Positions 1-10,105 of a stretch of 64,000 bases of DNA are shown here, piece after piece. This stretch comes from Septoria linicola (taxonomy: Eukaryota > Ascomycota > Dothideomycetes > Mycosphaerellales > Mycosphaerellaceae). Location: assembly GCA_024114885.1 (NCBI GenBank), contig CP099419.1, positions 4,774,001-4,838,000 on the forward strand. Direction: 5' to 3'. Each line of letters begins with the position of its first letter. Position 1 is the first letter of the stretch. Below the pieces are notes generated by a model. It ran no database searches, had not been told where the DNA came from, and saw only the letters and a list, made by a program, of their open reading frames with translations. A program made the translations under genes and the position numbers.

Positions 1-782
1 TAGGCCTAGAGTCTCTTACTAAAACGAAATAGAAGGCCTCGTATAAATAGAAGAGTACGAGAACGCTCGTCTATATACGAAGTAGGTATAGTATTAGAGT
101 AGAGTATAAACTACCTTAAGTACTCTAAGAGATTATTATCCTCGCTATAGTTAACCTTATAAAGGTTCTCTATATAGTAGCGGTTTCTAAGTATATATAT
201 ATTATCGTACTTTCGGTACTTCTTAATAACCGACTCTTTGAACTTAGCGTAGTTTCGGTCGTAGAAACTATTAAGGCGCTAGTACTGTCTACGTTAGATA
301 ACTATAACCTAAGTAAGTAACTTCTTATAAAGCTGTTTATTATTATTAATAAGTAGAATAGCGTAGTTACTATATAGTACTTTAAAACGCTTAATATACT
401 CGGTTACGTTCTCTCTATTAAAGAAGGGATTCTAGTCTAAGCTAGGTAGTAGCGGAACCTAAGCGATAATTACCTTCTAGCTTTAGGTTACTTAGATAGT
501 CTCTATAAGTAGCTAGAACTACGCTATAGATAGTCTACCTTCTAAGTTTAGTCCTTAAAAGATATTAGTATTAGGGTTAAGGTTAGTACCTCCTTAGTCC
601 TCCGCTTCTATAGACATATCGTTATCTAGTAGGAGGAATAAAGTAAAAGTAGATAGTAGCTTTACTAGTAATCTTCGAATTTACTTATTAAGTTAGTTAG
701 ATAAGCTACTCTCTAGTATTTTAGGCTAGCTAGTAGATACTAATTTACTTATAGAGCTTGTTCGAAGGTGTTCTAAGAGTAT
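1..782 (-). pseudogene. gypsy ORF1 (gag), N-terminal part, copy 0
   Basis: Minus-strand frame starting at a RIP-altered ATG (now ATA) at 782 and running off the window. It aligns with ORF1 of copies 1 and 2, including the gag stretch with NVTEYIKRF that resembles fungal gypsy gag (NVTEFLE-type). Stops inside are TAA/TAG from Gln or Trp codons. Truncated only by the window edge. Confidence 0.8.
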
Positions 783-820
783 GTTATACTCTCCTTAATT
801 AAGGTTTTTAAATAAAATAT

Positions 821-843
821 AGTTATCGTTTAAAACGATAACT
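821..843. promoter_or_regulatory. 23-bp inverted repeat upstream of ORF1, copy 0
   Basis: Perfect inverted repeat with 11-bp arms (AGTTATCGTTT and its complement) around one central base, 38 bases upstream of the ORF1 start at 782. Related sequences stand upstream of ORF2 and ORF3 in the complete copies. Each arm carries a CGATAA core, the known GATA-factor site, in inverted orientation. A regulatory role is inference. Confidence 0.6.
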
Positions 844-1179
844 AAAAAACAAAAGTCTAAAAATTTTATTAGCTATTAGAAGGTAAACGTTATACTTTTC
901 TTATAATACTAGGGCTATATTAATTATACCTAATAAGCGAAGGCATGTCGTGTCGTATAGTTCGACTATTTATAGCTAGGCGCGTCTATCTTACTTATTT
1001 AGGTAATTCGCTAAGTAACTATAGTAGTATAATATTACGTTAGCCTATACTATATACCGGGTCTAGAGCCTTAGACGTAATTAGTGTCCTTAGCTAAACG
1101 ATTAGCGTCTAACGCCGTACTAGAGCTTATTCTAAGCGATCTATATACTAGAGGATACGAGATTACCTAGATAGGTCTA

Positions 1180-1187
1180 GCCTATCC
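1180..1187. repeat. Target site duplication of element A, left
   Basis: GCCTATCC directly before the left inverted repeat, repeated at 9,444-9,451. Removing the element and one copy restores the sequence seen at the same site of gypsy copies 1 and 2. Eight bases is the usual hAT duplication length. Confidence 0.85.
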
Positions 1188-1204
1188 TAGACGTCGGAAT
1201 AGGT
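1188..1204 (+). repeat. Left terminal inverted repeat of element A
   Basis: TAGACGTCGGAATAGGT, perfect 17-bp inverse match to 9,427-9,443. The same end (CCTATTCCGACGTCTA in plus) closes element B at 50,028. Confidence 0.88.
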
Positions 1205-1633
1205 TAGTACGGGTAGGGTTAGGTCTAAACTTATATTCTTAGTAATCGATATAGGTTGGAGAGGTAACCCGCTAAAGCTTAATAGGTAGTACCTATAACT
1301 AGAAAATATAGGTTAGGGCGTATACCTACGTAGGTACCTATAGGAGTATAGGCATAGGTATACTAAAATCTACGTATTTTAAGTATCTAAGCACGTGAAA
1401 AGGACGATAGGCGCCGACCATATATGCCGACTATAGGGATAAAAGGAAATAAAGGTTTTATAGTATAAAAGTAGAAAGCAATCTTATGTCGTTCGCTATA
1501 GTTATAATATAATTTGATACCGCGCTTCTACTACGTAGCTAGGTATCTCGAAGTAGCCTAAACGCTATTCCTTACGCCGAATGTAATACGTAGTACTATA
1601 CTACTTTGAATAACCCTTATTATCCGTAACGCT

Positions 1634-2538
1634 CTATATACGAAGTATTCTCTAAACGAGCTACATGTCCTTCTACTAGATCGTAACTCGCTTTATATAG
1701 ATAGCGTAGAGGTTAGCACCTATATAAGTTAGTATAAGCTACTAAATAGTAATATAGAAGGATATATACTCTTAAAAACCTTCGTTAAATAGAGCTCTAC
1801 TACCTCTTATAACGCTTCTAGTGTAGTAGCCTAAAAGCGTAGATCCTACTTAAAGCTATAGGCGACCTCTCTTACTAGTCGCTAGAAGAGAAGCTTACTA
1901 ATAAGTAGATCCCTAGTCCTCTAAAATATCTGAATCTCCTATAGAGCTAAAACTATAGTAGATTAGCGTACCGACCACGTTTACCGACTACGTTTTGACT
2001 TACTACCTAGCTTGTAGCGATAAGGCTTCCTTACTCTCCTTACTACCGGAGCCTTCTTAGAAAGCCTACTAGCTCGCGCTACGTTCTAAGTATTCGACTA
2101 TACTTTTAGGATATAGGATTTCTTCTTTATAGTAAGTTTTGGACCGGCTCTTCTCTTCTTCTTCGTTACTATCTTACGAGGCGCTTTTTACGTAATAGGC
2201 CGCTTTCTACTAAGGCCCTTCCTACTAGTAGTAGGCCTCTTTTTAGTAGGAGGCTTATTATTCTCCTCTTTAGGCGCGTCTTTATTATCCTCCTCTTTAG
2301 GCGCGTATTTATTATTGTCCTCTTTAGGCGCGTCTTTATTATTACTGTCTTATATATCGATAAGAATTAGATTATTAGCCTGTCCTTAAGGCTAGTCGCT
2401 AGCTCCCTCTATTTGAAGTTACGCTAATAGAGTAGGAGAACGCGATACTTGATTAGCGAGAGCGCGTTATTTAGGCGTAAGTATAGCGGCGTCTTATACG
2501 AGACGATTAAGAAAGTCGTAGTTAATTAGAAGTACTAT
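1634..2538 (-). pseudogene. Histone H3-like gene H3-b in element A
   Basis: Traced exons 2,538-2,004, 1,952-1,770 and 1,719-1,634 (535+183+86 = 804 bp, 267 residues). The two introns (51 and 50 bp) have GTAAGT/GTATAT donors, GCTAAT/TACTAAC branch sites and TATAG acceptors. The core starts near residue 170 with RKPYRYKLG (canonical KKPHRYKPG), then LLISK, FQRLVREV, DLRFQ, EALQE, and in exon 3 ANLYAIYIKRVTI and KDM, all matching H3 helices in order. The N-terminal tail of about 170 residues, against roughly 40 in H3, is rich in Lys and Pro with DAPKEE-type repeats. Loop 1 is H3-length, without a CENP-A-type insertion. The first intron carries the 13-bp motif. Stops are RIP-type. I infer a transposon-borne H3 variant. 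Confidence 0.85.
2263..2345 (-). repeat. 27-bp tandem repeat coding DAPKEE units in the H3-b tail
   Basis: About three units of roughly 27 bp encode an acidic/lysine motif (NNKDAPKEE). Copy B has about one unit fewer (coding length 789 against 804 bp, a difference of 15), so the array changes length in multiples of three. Confidence 0.75.
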
Positions 2539-2589
2539 ATCGCGCGAGAACGCGATAGAATATTAATAATATTATGTTTGTTTAGAGTT

Positions 2590-3286
2590 ATAGTCGTAAG
2601 GTTAAAATTGTAAGGTTTTAGTATAGGGCTAGAATTTAGGGTCTAAAGCCTAAGGTACTAACGACCTCTCTATTCCCTAGGAGAACTCGCTATATATCTA
2701 CTAAGATAATAGGTTAGAAATGTAGTCGGTATCTATAGTCGGCGGACTTACGCTTCTACTAAACTATACTACCGTCCTAGCTAGTAAACCTTGTACGAAT
2801 ACGATAGTATAGCTATAGATCCTTAGCCTATAGTATAACCCGCTTTATATAGATAGCTAGGAGATTAGATATCTTAAATTTAGTAGTAAGGAACGCTTTA
2901 GCTACCTCTTAGAGGCATTCTAAGGCCGCTAATTAATAGCGTAGCCTACTACTAAAAGTAAGAACGATCTCGTAGACAAGCTACTAGAATAGGAGGCGTT
3001 AGATATATAGTTCTATTATACTCTATAATTTCTTAATCTAACGAAGCGTAATAGTGCCTAACTTAAGGATACGACGTTTCTACCTACTATTACGAGGTAT
3101 ACGCTTCTAACGAGTATTCGTTTTTACTATAATAACCTTCTTCTAAGGCTTAATAGGCTTCTAAGTAGTGCTCTCTAGAATAGCTACTTTTAGTAGACTA
3201 TACGATCGTAAACGCTAAAAAGGGCTTAAAGGGATCGATACTTGATTATCGCTCCTATACGGAGCGTCGTAATCGAAGAACGGTAT
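2590..3286 (-). pseudogene. Histone H3-like gene H3-a in element A
   Basis: Exon 1 is 3,286-2,752 (535 bp), then a 51-bp intron 2,751-2,701 (GTAAGT donor, CTAAC branch, TTAG acceptor) holding the 13-bp motif, then a short second exon ending near 2,590 (end uncertain). The start is a RIP-altered ATG at 3,286; it is chosen because copy B gives an identical 535-bp exon 1. From residue about 75: LGTITLR (H3 PGTVALR), ELYIQRLLFQQLVYEI (ELLIRKLPFQRLVREI), LECLQEVAKAFL, LLAIYIKRVILQAKDLQL, RIR. The AFL and AKDLQL parts lean toward centromeric H3, but loop 1 has no insertion. Its core differs clearly from H3-b, so this is a second diverged H3-like protein. RIP stops throughout. Confidence 0.8.
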
Positions 3287-3499
3287 AAGAAATAAAGGAA
3301 AGGGTAGAGATAGGAGGAAGGAAGTAAAGAAAGAAGAAGTAGGTAGTTAGAAAGATACTGAAACTTACTAAGACGCTATAAGCTATAGAACCTCGGGTCT
3401 AAAGAGATACTAAGAAACTTACTAGATCCTACGTCTATACCTAAATAGGAAAGTGCTATACTAGGAAAACTACTACCGACTACGATTGCCGACTATAAA

Positions 3500-4297
3500 T
3501 CTTATCTTGATCAATTCTAGAAGCGTAGAACTAGAGGATAGTTATAGTCGATATTAGTTTACTAGATCTATATAATTAGATATTAGTATAGAATAATACA
3601 AAATAAGCTATTAGTTCTAAGTTATACTAAACTAAGGCCTATTCTATTAATAATAAATTATCTATAATACTAGAGAAGAGAATATTTTTACTATATATAC
3701 TAGATAGTATGAAATATATAAATATAAAGTAGTAATACTCTCTCTCTTTTCTAAGACTAATTGAAAAGGCTAGTTCTAAAAGATTAGTAGAATCTTCTAA
3801 ATCTAAAGAAAAACTTTCTCTATAATAGACTTAATAGTAGTATCTCGTTATTAGGCTTTAAAATATCTTAAAACTAAATATTTATTCTATTAATATATAC
3901 TATAGGATTCTTAGGATTTATACTATTTTAGTAATCTATTAAGCCTATTAACTTATTAAGTAGCTTAAAGAGTTTTAAACCTAGTCTATAGATCGATAGG
4001 ATAGTTCTTAATATAATAGCTAAAATTATAATATCTCTAGCTAATATATAAGGTTATATATAGTAGAAAAGGTAAGTATAAATAAGTAAGTACTTCTTAA
4101 GAAGTTAAGATATCCTTTTTAGAATAAAAGCTCTTTAAGCTAGGTCTCTATAATCTACTATTAGTCTTATATAATTAGCCTATACCTCTCTTTTTAAAGT
4201 AATCTTTCTTCTATCTAGTAGATATACTATAGAGACCTAGGATAGGCGGACTTAGTAGATATATTAGCCTATACTAAGATATAATCTAATAGTAAAG
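3500..4297. other. CpG-poor spacer between H3 genes and gene P
   Basis: Very AT-rich and nearly lacking CG, unlike its flanks, with scattered partial frames. The same stretch sits in element B (about 46,945-47,730), so it belongs to the element. No gene recognised. It could be an older nested insertion. Confidence 0.5.
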
Positions 4298-4557
4298 TGC
4301 CGACTATATATACCGACAACTAATATTATCTAAAAAGCTATATTAAAGCATCTAGGGGCGACCTACCTTGACGTCACTCCCGCTTAGTCAGCCCTTGGAC
4401 TCTAGATTTCCCTACTTCCTATAAATTCTAAACCTTGCTTTCTAACTACCTATACTTATAACTGAATTCGTCGTATATTACTATCGCTTATCTGACCTGC
4501 CTAATTCTACTACTATTTAGTAGGTGACCGTTATAGCTATCGAACGCGACACTTTTA

Positions 4558-6131
4558 ATACTAATTGTCTTAGAAATAGCACGTTAGAAGCGTAAGGTAG
4601 AGTCTCTTCCTAAACTCGAGGCGAAACGCGTAAGACTTACTACGATAAGAAAGGATATTAAAGACTACTCGATTAATCTAAATATACTACGCGACCGCGT
4701 ACGTACTTAAGCTATAGACGAAGATAGGGCTAAAGTAGACTAAAAACGTAAAGTAAAGAATTAAGCTTTTAGTCGTTTTAAGGTAAAGCAAATAGCTATA
4801 CTACTAGAGTAGGACAGCCTCGACAAGGACGCGTAGAAGACGTATATTGATTAATAGAAACTAGTCTATAAGGCAAGCTTTACTAAATAACGGTAAGTCT
4901 CTATTATACTATTATATATATAGTCGGTAAACGTAGTCGGCGTATATAGTCGGCGCTAATATTATATAGGGAGAGGAAGGCTCTTAAGAAGATAGAGGAA
5001 AAGAAATCTCCTAAAGACCTCGCTTAGGAAGATAAAGAAGGTTAGTATATCGAGCTCCGCCTTCTATATAGAGAGATTAAGAGAAAAGAGGGTATATTAG
5101 AAGAATTCGAAAAGGAAGATAGTAGTATATAGGTTTAAGTGCTATTAGATCCTTCTAAGTTAAAGAGAAACTCTATAAACGTTATTATCGACAACCTACT
5201 AAGCTTGTCTTAAGAGGAGGACATTTAGGCTAAGTACGCTATTAAGCTGTCTACTAGTACGCTAGGCTCTACTAACTATAGTAGAGCGACTTATTAATAC
5301 TAGTATAAGGTAATCGGCGAGTTCTAGTCTAAGATTAAGGCGCTAGATAAACTTATAGCTATATAAGTATATAGCGATAGCGTAAGTCTTCCTATCTATT
5401 AGAAACTCCTATCTACTAATATAATATAGAGCTCCCCTTTTACGATACCGCGGCTTCGAGGTCTAGCTATCTTACTTTAGACATTAGTACTAGAAGCCTA
5501 AGTTAAGGTATGTCTACTAGCTATCTTAAGCGCTAACTATATTTACCGACTATATACTAATTAACTATAGTCGTATATTACTAATAGCGTTTTGCCTATA
5601 CTCTACGATATCTTTTAGACAGAACACTAGGCTATACTACGCAATGTTCTTAGCTAGAAGCCCTCCTTCGTTAATTACTTCTTAATCCTTATCGAGTATC
5701 TTAGATAGCTAATTCCTACTAACTACGATTAGAATACCTACGGATTCTCTATACCTACTATGTCTATATAGTAGAGACAAAACGCGAAGCTCACCTATAG
5801 TATATTTAATAAACAATATATACTTAATAAGAAAGAGACTTTACTCGAAGCTATAGTCGAGAGTCTAGTTTAAGCTAGATTTAAGAGCGAGCGGGCTAGT
5901 ATTAGCTTTTCGTCTATTATTACGGATCTAATAGATCCTAGCGTACTTGATCTAGAGATTAGTACCGAGTTCTTAACTAGTCTATCGTTAGCGGACAAGG
6001 GGCTTCACCGCGTCTAATTAGTATAATTTAGGCTTCTCTATAAGTAAGAACTACTACGGATATCGTACTAGGGTAAAGTTATAGCGTGTTTTATAGACAG
6101 TCTAGGGCTCTCCTCTTTCTTACTTTTATAA
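4558..6131 (+). pseudogene. Gene P: charged, probably coiled-coil protein of element A
   Basis: Exons 4,558-4,892, 4,970-5,507 and 5,571-6,131 (1,434 bp, 477 residues). Splicing the 77-bp intron (GTAAGT donor, GCTAAT branch, TATAG acceptor) and the 63-bp intron (GTATGT donor, CTAATTAAC branch) keeps one frame throughout. Both introns hold the 13-bp motif. An in-frame TGA lies just upstream of the chosen start. The first 200 residues are rich in Lys, Glu, Arg and Leu (KALKKIEEKK, LYREIKRKEGILEEFEKED), consistent with coiled coil; the rest is unrecognised. Copy B has the same exon 1 (335 bp) and introns. It could be a DNA-binding partner of the transposase or a separate accessory protein; function unknown. 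Confidence 0.65.
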
Positions 6132-6449
6132 TTTAGTCTGCCTTTATCTTCTTTAACTCTTCTAGTTTCAATACTACTACCTATAAACACGCTACCTTTA
6201 TAGCGAAATCTATCGCTAGCTACTAGAGAACTTAGGTCTAGTACTCGACTAAGATAACGATATTAAGATAGCGTTTTTAGAGACTCTTTATAATTCGAAT
6301 CTAGTCCGATAGTACCCTCTACGCTACGACATATAGTATTAGAGCGGAGCTCTAGTAGACTACCTACTACTCCTAAAATTCTAATTAATATACCTACGTC
6401 TTCTCTAGACTAGACTCAAGTAAACAGGGTATATCTATAGTAGAAAGAG

Positions 6450-9122
6450 TATAAAACGGACTTTAGAGACTAGTATATACGACGATAGTAGGAGGTACAA
6501 GGTCGCTATAAGTATAAGTTTAGGATATAAAAGACTATATCTATTAAATAGGAGAGTACCCGTTCCTCCTAGGTCTAGAAGTTTTTCGACTAGAAGATTA
6601 ATATCGAGGATACCTCGTTAAAAGTAGTCTACCGAGGTTACGAGACCTCTTTAGCCTATCTAGGCCTCTATATTAGTATAAGTAGTCTTAGTTCTTACCT
6701 TCGAACTAAGGAGTACGTATAGGTATTTAAGAGAAAGGGGATACTACTAGAGTATATCTAGTAGTATAAAGACTATTATATAAGTTCCTACCGACTACGT
6801 TTACCGACTACGTTATTAAGCTTATATAGTTAGGCTCGAAATCGTAAGGGTTACCTCGGCGACCTAGACCTAAGTATTAATAACTTCTCTATAGTATCTA
6901 CGTAAATAATCGTAGTATATAGCCTACTACTTAATTTCTTCGAGAATCCTATAGTCTACTATATATATATATGCCTTAACCCTAGTCTCGAAATACCTTT
7001 CCGCTCTAGTAAGATGATTAAGGCTCTTCTTCGAGAGGTCTAAGAGAGGTCTAAGGAAGATCTAAAGGCTATACTAGCTAGAACCTCTAAGGTTACTATC
7101 GTAGTCGACAGCTAGTAGTCTAGTAGTATAAAAGCTTTATTCCTTACTATCCGTGCCTACTAGATCGACGCTAAATAGGTATAGTACAAGGCGATATTAG
7201 ACTTTCTCTACGTTACTAGTAGATATACTAGAGAGCGACTTTCGAAATTACTCTTTAATATATTATAAAGGTTTAGCCTCGGAGACTAACTAATCGCTCT
7301 TATATACGATAACGCTAGAAACAATAGTATACTCTATAGGTCTATATACGTCTTACTAGTATCTATTCGATTAGTACTAACGTAAGCTAGTATTAAGGCT
7401 ATCGGCCTTTGCTTAATAGAGTATAGCGTGAAAATCGTAAAGCCTTCTATTTCGATCGAAGAGCTCGTAGAGCTAGTAGTACTAGATATTTAACTAGACG
7501 AGGCAAATCTCTTCCCTAATATTAAGACTATTAAGCCTACTACGCTAGCTACGATTCTAGAACGGTTTCCGTGTTTTGCTTACGTAATATAGCTTACTAT
7601 AAAGGCCTTTTTTATATAACTATAAATAATGCCGATTAACGATCTATAAGAGTTTTAGGACGATAAGAAAGATTAACGAGCTCTAGAAAAGTTTTAAAAG
7701 ACTAATATAGTAGCTTCTCTTAAAGGACTATCTAAACTTTTATTTAAGGTATATCGTAGTTATAGTCGACGATCGTAGTTGGTAAGTATAGTCGGTGCTT
7801 ATTAATCGTCCTAGGTCCGTAGGTTTATAGTATAGGTAAACTCTAGTTCTTAGCGTTTCGAGAGCTTTATAGATCTCTAAAGAGAGCGTCTAAAGAATCT
7901 ATATCCCTATCCGAAGGCTTACGTACGCTAGTAAAAGTATCCTATAACGAGACTACTACGAGTAATATAAGACGTAAGGACCCGTTAGAGCTCGACTACG
8001 ATAATACTATCTCGCTTTAGTCGACTACGCGACTTTATCGATGAATTTATTAAGCGTTAGTCGCTACTAATACTTATACTATCTAATACCGACTAGTAAC
8101 GGTTAGAATACCTTACGTCTCTAACTATACCCTTCGCTTAGGCTACTACCTACGTCGGTACGATAAAGGGCCCTAGCCTCTATCTAGTCCTTAGCTACTA
8201 TAACTCTCTTTTCGATATTCTAGATAAAGTAGACGAGAAACTCAAGTATAAGAAAGAGGCTTAGAAGGTCTTACTCTATAAGGCACTAGATAAAGCGTAT
8301 ACTAAGCTCTTTTAATATTACTAACGGACCTAGTAACGGTTTAGGGACTACTACGGTATAGTAGTACTACTATGCCCTACGATTAAGAGTATGTTCTAGA
8401 AGCGAGGCGCTTTCGATAACGATAGTTTAGAAGATCTCTACTAGAGCAAATTACGCGTAGAGTAGTTAAAGTATTATAAAGCTTTATCTAGTACTATATA
8501 AGCTTCGAAATAGTAGCCTCGAGGTATATAAAGCTTCTTAACCTCCTTCGCTATAGGGATCGATAGCGACGATAATAAAGCTTAACTAGTACTAGACGTA
8601 GCCTCCTTAGTCGAGCCTAATAACGAACTAGAGCGCTATTAGAAAGTAGACTTCTTATATATAGAAGGAATAGATCCTATAGATATATAGCTAGCTCTTA
8701 CTAATATATTCTCTACTATATCGAAAATAGCCTAGGATATTCTATATATTCTAGTAGTAGGCACTAGATACGAACGAGATTTTAGTATTATACGTTATTA
8801 GAACTACTATAATCGGACATATAATCTAGATACCTTTACGTATATTATACTATTACGATATCGATATCGCGATTATAAGTATAATATAAGAGTAGCACTT
8901 ACTATAGAAGTATCTACTCTTTGTCCTAATTTAGAACTTACTCGTAATTAGATAGAGGTAGTCGAGGAGTAGAATAAGGAGGTTAAAAACGAAATTAAGG
9001 CCCTTTTAAAGTTTAATAGTATTAGCGATAATAAAGAGGTTACAAAGATAGATAAATCATAGCGTCGAAGTACGCGAAAGCGTAATACGCTCTATAGGGA
9101 AGCTTTAAGAGCTAGAACGTAG
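6450..9122 (+). pseudogene. hAT-family transposase of element A
   Basis: The start is uncertain (6,330-6,500). Order: a BED-like zinc-finger region (about 6,560-6,720, WKFF-type aromatic then Cys/His positions); the catalytic part from 7,080 (VVDSxQSS, equivalent of the D-x-WTS motif, and IYDNARNN near 7,305); a late segment with KLFQYYQRT; and the C-terminal dimerisation motif TRYERDFSIIRYYQNYYNR near 8,765-8,820 (typical VERxFS), followed by a basic tail. Introns near 6,763-6,829 and at 7,749-7,814 (phase 0, frame restored) contain the 13-bp motif. Many RIP stops. The protein would act on the 17-bp inverted repeats that bound the element. Confidence 0.8.
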
Positions 9123-9426
9123 CTACCGACTACGTCTACCGACTATATATATTATAAACTTAAGTCGACGTTAGATTAGCCTATCCGTTCCGCTTATTAC
9201 TATTATCCCTCTCTCTGTCTTTACTACTCTATTATATACTTCCTTTTATAGTCGATACTAACTAGAATAATTCTTCTTCGTAGTTATACTTAAAACCTAT
9301 ATTATACCTATTTTTTGTTCGCCTAACCTATCTAAGTATAGAGTAGGTATTTGTACTATACCTATTACTATCTTCTATAGGTAGGCTAAGACCTAGCCTA
9401 ACCTATATACTAACCCGTTTCGGCCT

Positions 9427-9443
9427 ACCTATTCCGACGTCTA
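9427..9443 (-). repeat. Right terminal inverted repeat of element A
   Basis: ACCTATTCCGACGTCTA, perfect inverse of 1,188-1,204. Confidence 0.88.
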
Positions 9444-9451
9444 GCCTATCC
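9444..9451. repeat. Target site duplication of element A, right
   Basis: GCCTATCC, identical to 1,180-1,187. Confidence 0.85.
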
Positions 9452-9802
9452 TATAGCCTCTACGCTATCTAAACGAGAGTATTTTCACGCTAAACTAGGG
9501 TCTAATCGAAGACTATTATAGGTATAGGGACCCTAAGTAAATCTCCGATATAGTAAGTCGCCTTACTATCTATATAGTAATTACTAAATAGATCTGTACT
9601 AAGAGGTACTAGAGGTTTATAACTTTTCTAGGTTAGAGCGATATCTATATTCTAGAGGCTTCTATATTATTATAGCTCTTTAAGTCGCCTCTTACGTAGG
9701 CTCCTTTAGGCCTCTTATTAATGTTTATAGTACGTTAGTTCTCGCTTTAAGGCTACTATCTACCTTCTACGCTTCTAGTTCCGGTATAAGAGAGAAGAGA
9801 TA

Positions 9803-9820
9803 GCCCTACCTTCGGCTCTA
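9803..9820 (-). other. Primer binding site, gypsy copy 0
   Basis: Read on minus: TAGAGCCGAAGGTAGGGC two bases after the 5' LTR (TAG from TGG by RIP). It complements a tRNA 3' end ending in CCA, with a plausible acceptor strand, discriminator U, T-stem CCTAC and loop end GC. Confidence 0.6.
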
Positions 9821-9822
9821 TT

Positions 9823-10100
9823 AATAGATAATAACTACTCTAACACTAACCCTCTAGGTAGGTATAAGAGCGGTCGCTATAGAACAAGACCTATTCGGAT
9901 AGTAATAGTCTTATAATACGTTAATTAACTAGTAGTAACGAGCTTAAAATAGTAGTCCTAAGACTAAGAGCCTATACTAGGACCGTAGGACATTGAATTA
10001 ATCAAGTAGAGTAAATATTACTATCTTAGAAACGAGCTACTACCTTGCTTTTATACTAAAACTACTAAGTACAGTATATAGGTAGGCCTTTGCCTTACTA
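9823..10100 (-). repeat. 5' LTR of gypsy copy 0 (278 bp)
   Basis: Matches the LTRs of copies 1-3 along its length; on minus it runs from TAGTAAGG to TTATCTATT and carries TATAAAAG. Confidence 0.9.
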
Positions 10101-10105
10101 GTAAA

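Larger units (their letters stand above)
1412..9149. repeat. Dispersed 13-bp motif arrays of element A (10 sites)
   Basis: A 13-bp unit close to TACCGACTACGTT occurs as 2-3 tandem units (either strand) at 1,412-1,437, 1,969-1,994, 2,721-2,744, 3,474-3,500, 4,298-4,320, 4,917-4,955, 5,531-5,556, 6,789-6,814, 7,761-7,798 and 9,123-9,149. Six of these lie inside traced introns: 1,969 (H3-b), 2,721 (H3-a), 4,917 and 5,531 (gene P), 6,789 and 7,761 (transposase). The other four flank genes. None is in a coding exon. Element B repeats nine of the ten. Confidence 0.85.
1188..9443 (+). mobile_element. Element A: 8.26 kb hAT transposon carrying two H3-like genes
   Basis: Bounded by perfect 17-bp inverted repeats (TAGACGTCGGAATAGGT; TAG probably from CAG) and 8-bp target duplications, inserted in gypsy copy 0. 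Both ends are rich in TAGGT/ACCTA subterminal motifs, common in hAT elements. Gene order: two histone H3-like genes on minus (1,634-3,286), a CpG-poor spacer, a coiled-coil-like gene P (4,558-6,131, plus), and a hAT transposase (about 6,450-9,122, plus). At over 8 kb with four genes it is larger than the 3-4 kb typical of hAT elements. A truncated inverted copy (B) lies at 43,431-50,028. Confidence 0.85.
1..10100 (-). mobile_element. Ty3/gypsy LTR element copy 0, 5' part, split by element A
   Basis: Positions 1-1,187 match copy 1 from about 22,236 to 23,427, and 9,452-10,100 match the following stretch to the end of its right LTR. Orientation is minus, so the right LTR is the 5' LTR. The rest of the element lies left of the window. 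The hAT element A (1,188-9,443) sits in its 5' leader between ORF1 and the LTR. The five bases after the LTR (GTAAA) would be the target duplication; the partner end is out of view. Confidence 0.9.

Noticed and set aside
1634..2538. H3-b as the organism's centromeric histone CENP-A
   Set aside because: Loop 1 is H3-length (FKxDLRF) without the CENP-A insertion, and the gene lies inside a RIP-mutated transposon present twice; a host centromeric histone would be intact and single.
1188..9443. Element A as a Starship-type giant element
   Set aside because: No tyrosine-recombinase (captain) gene seen; a hAT transposase with matching inverted repeats and 8-bp duplication explains it.
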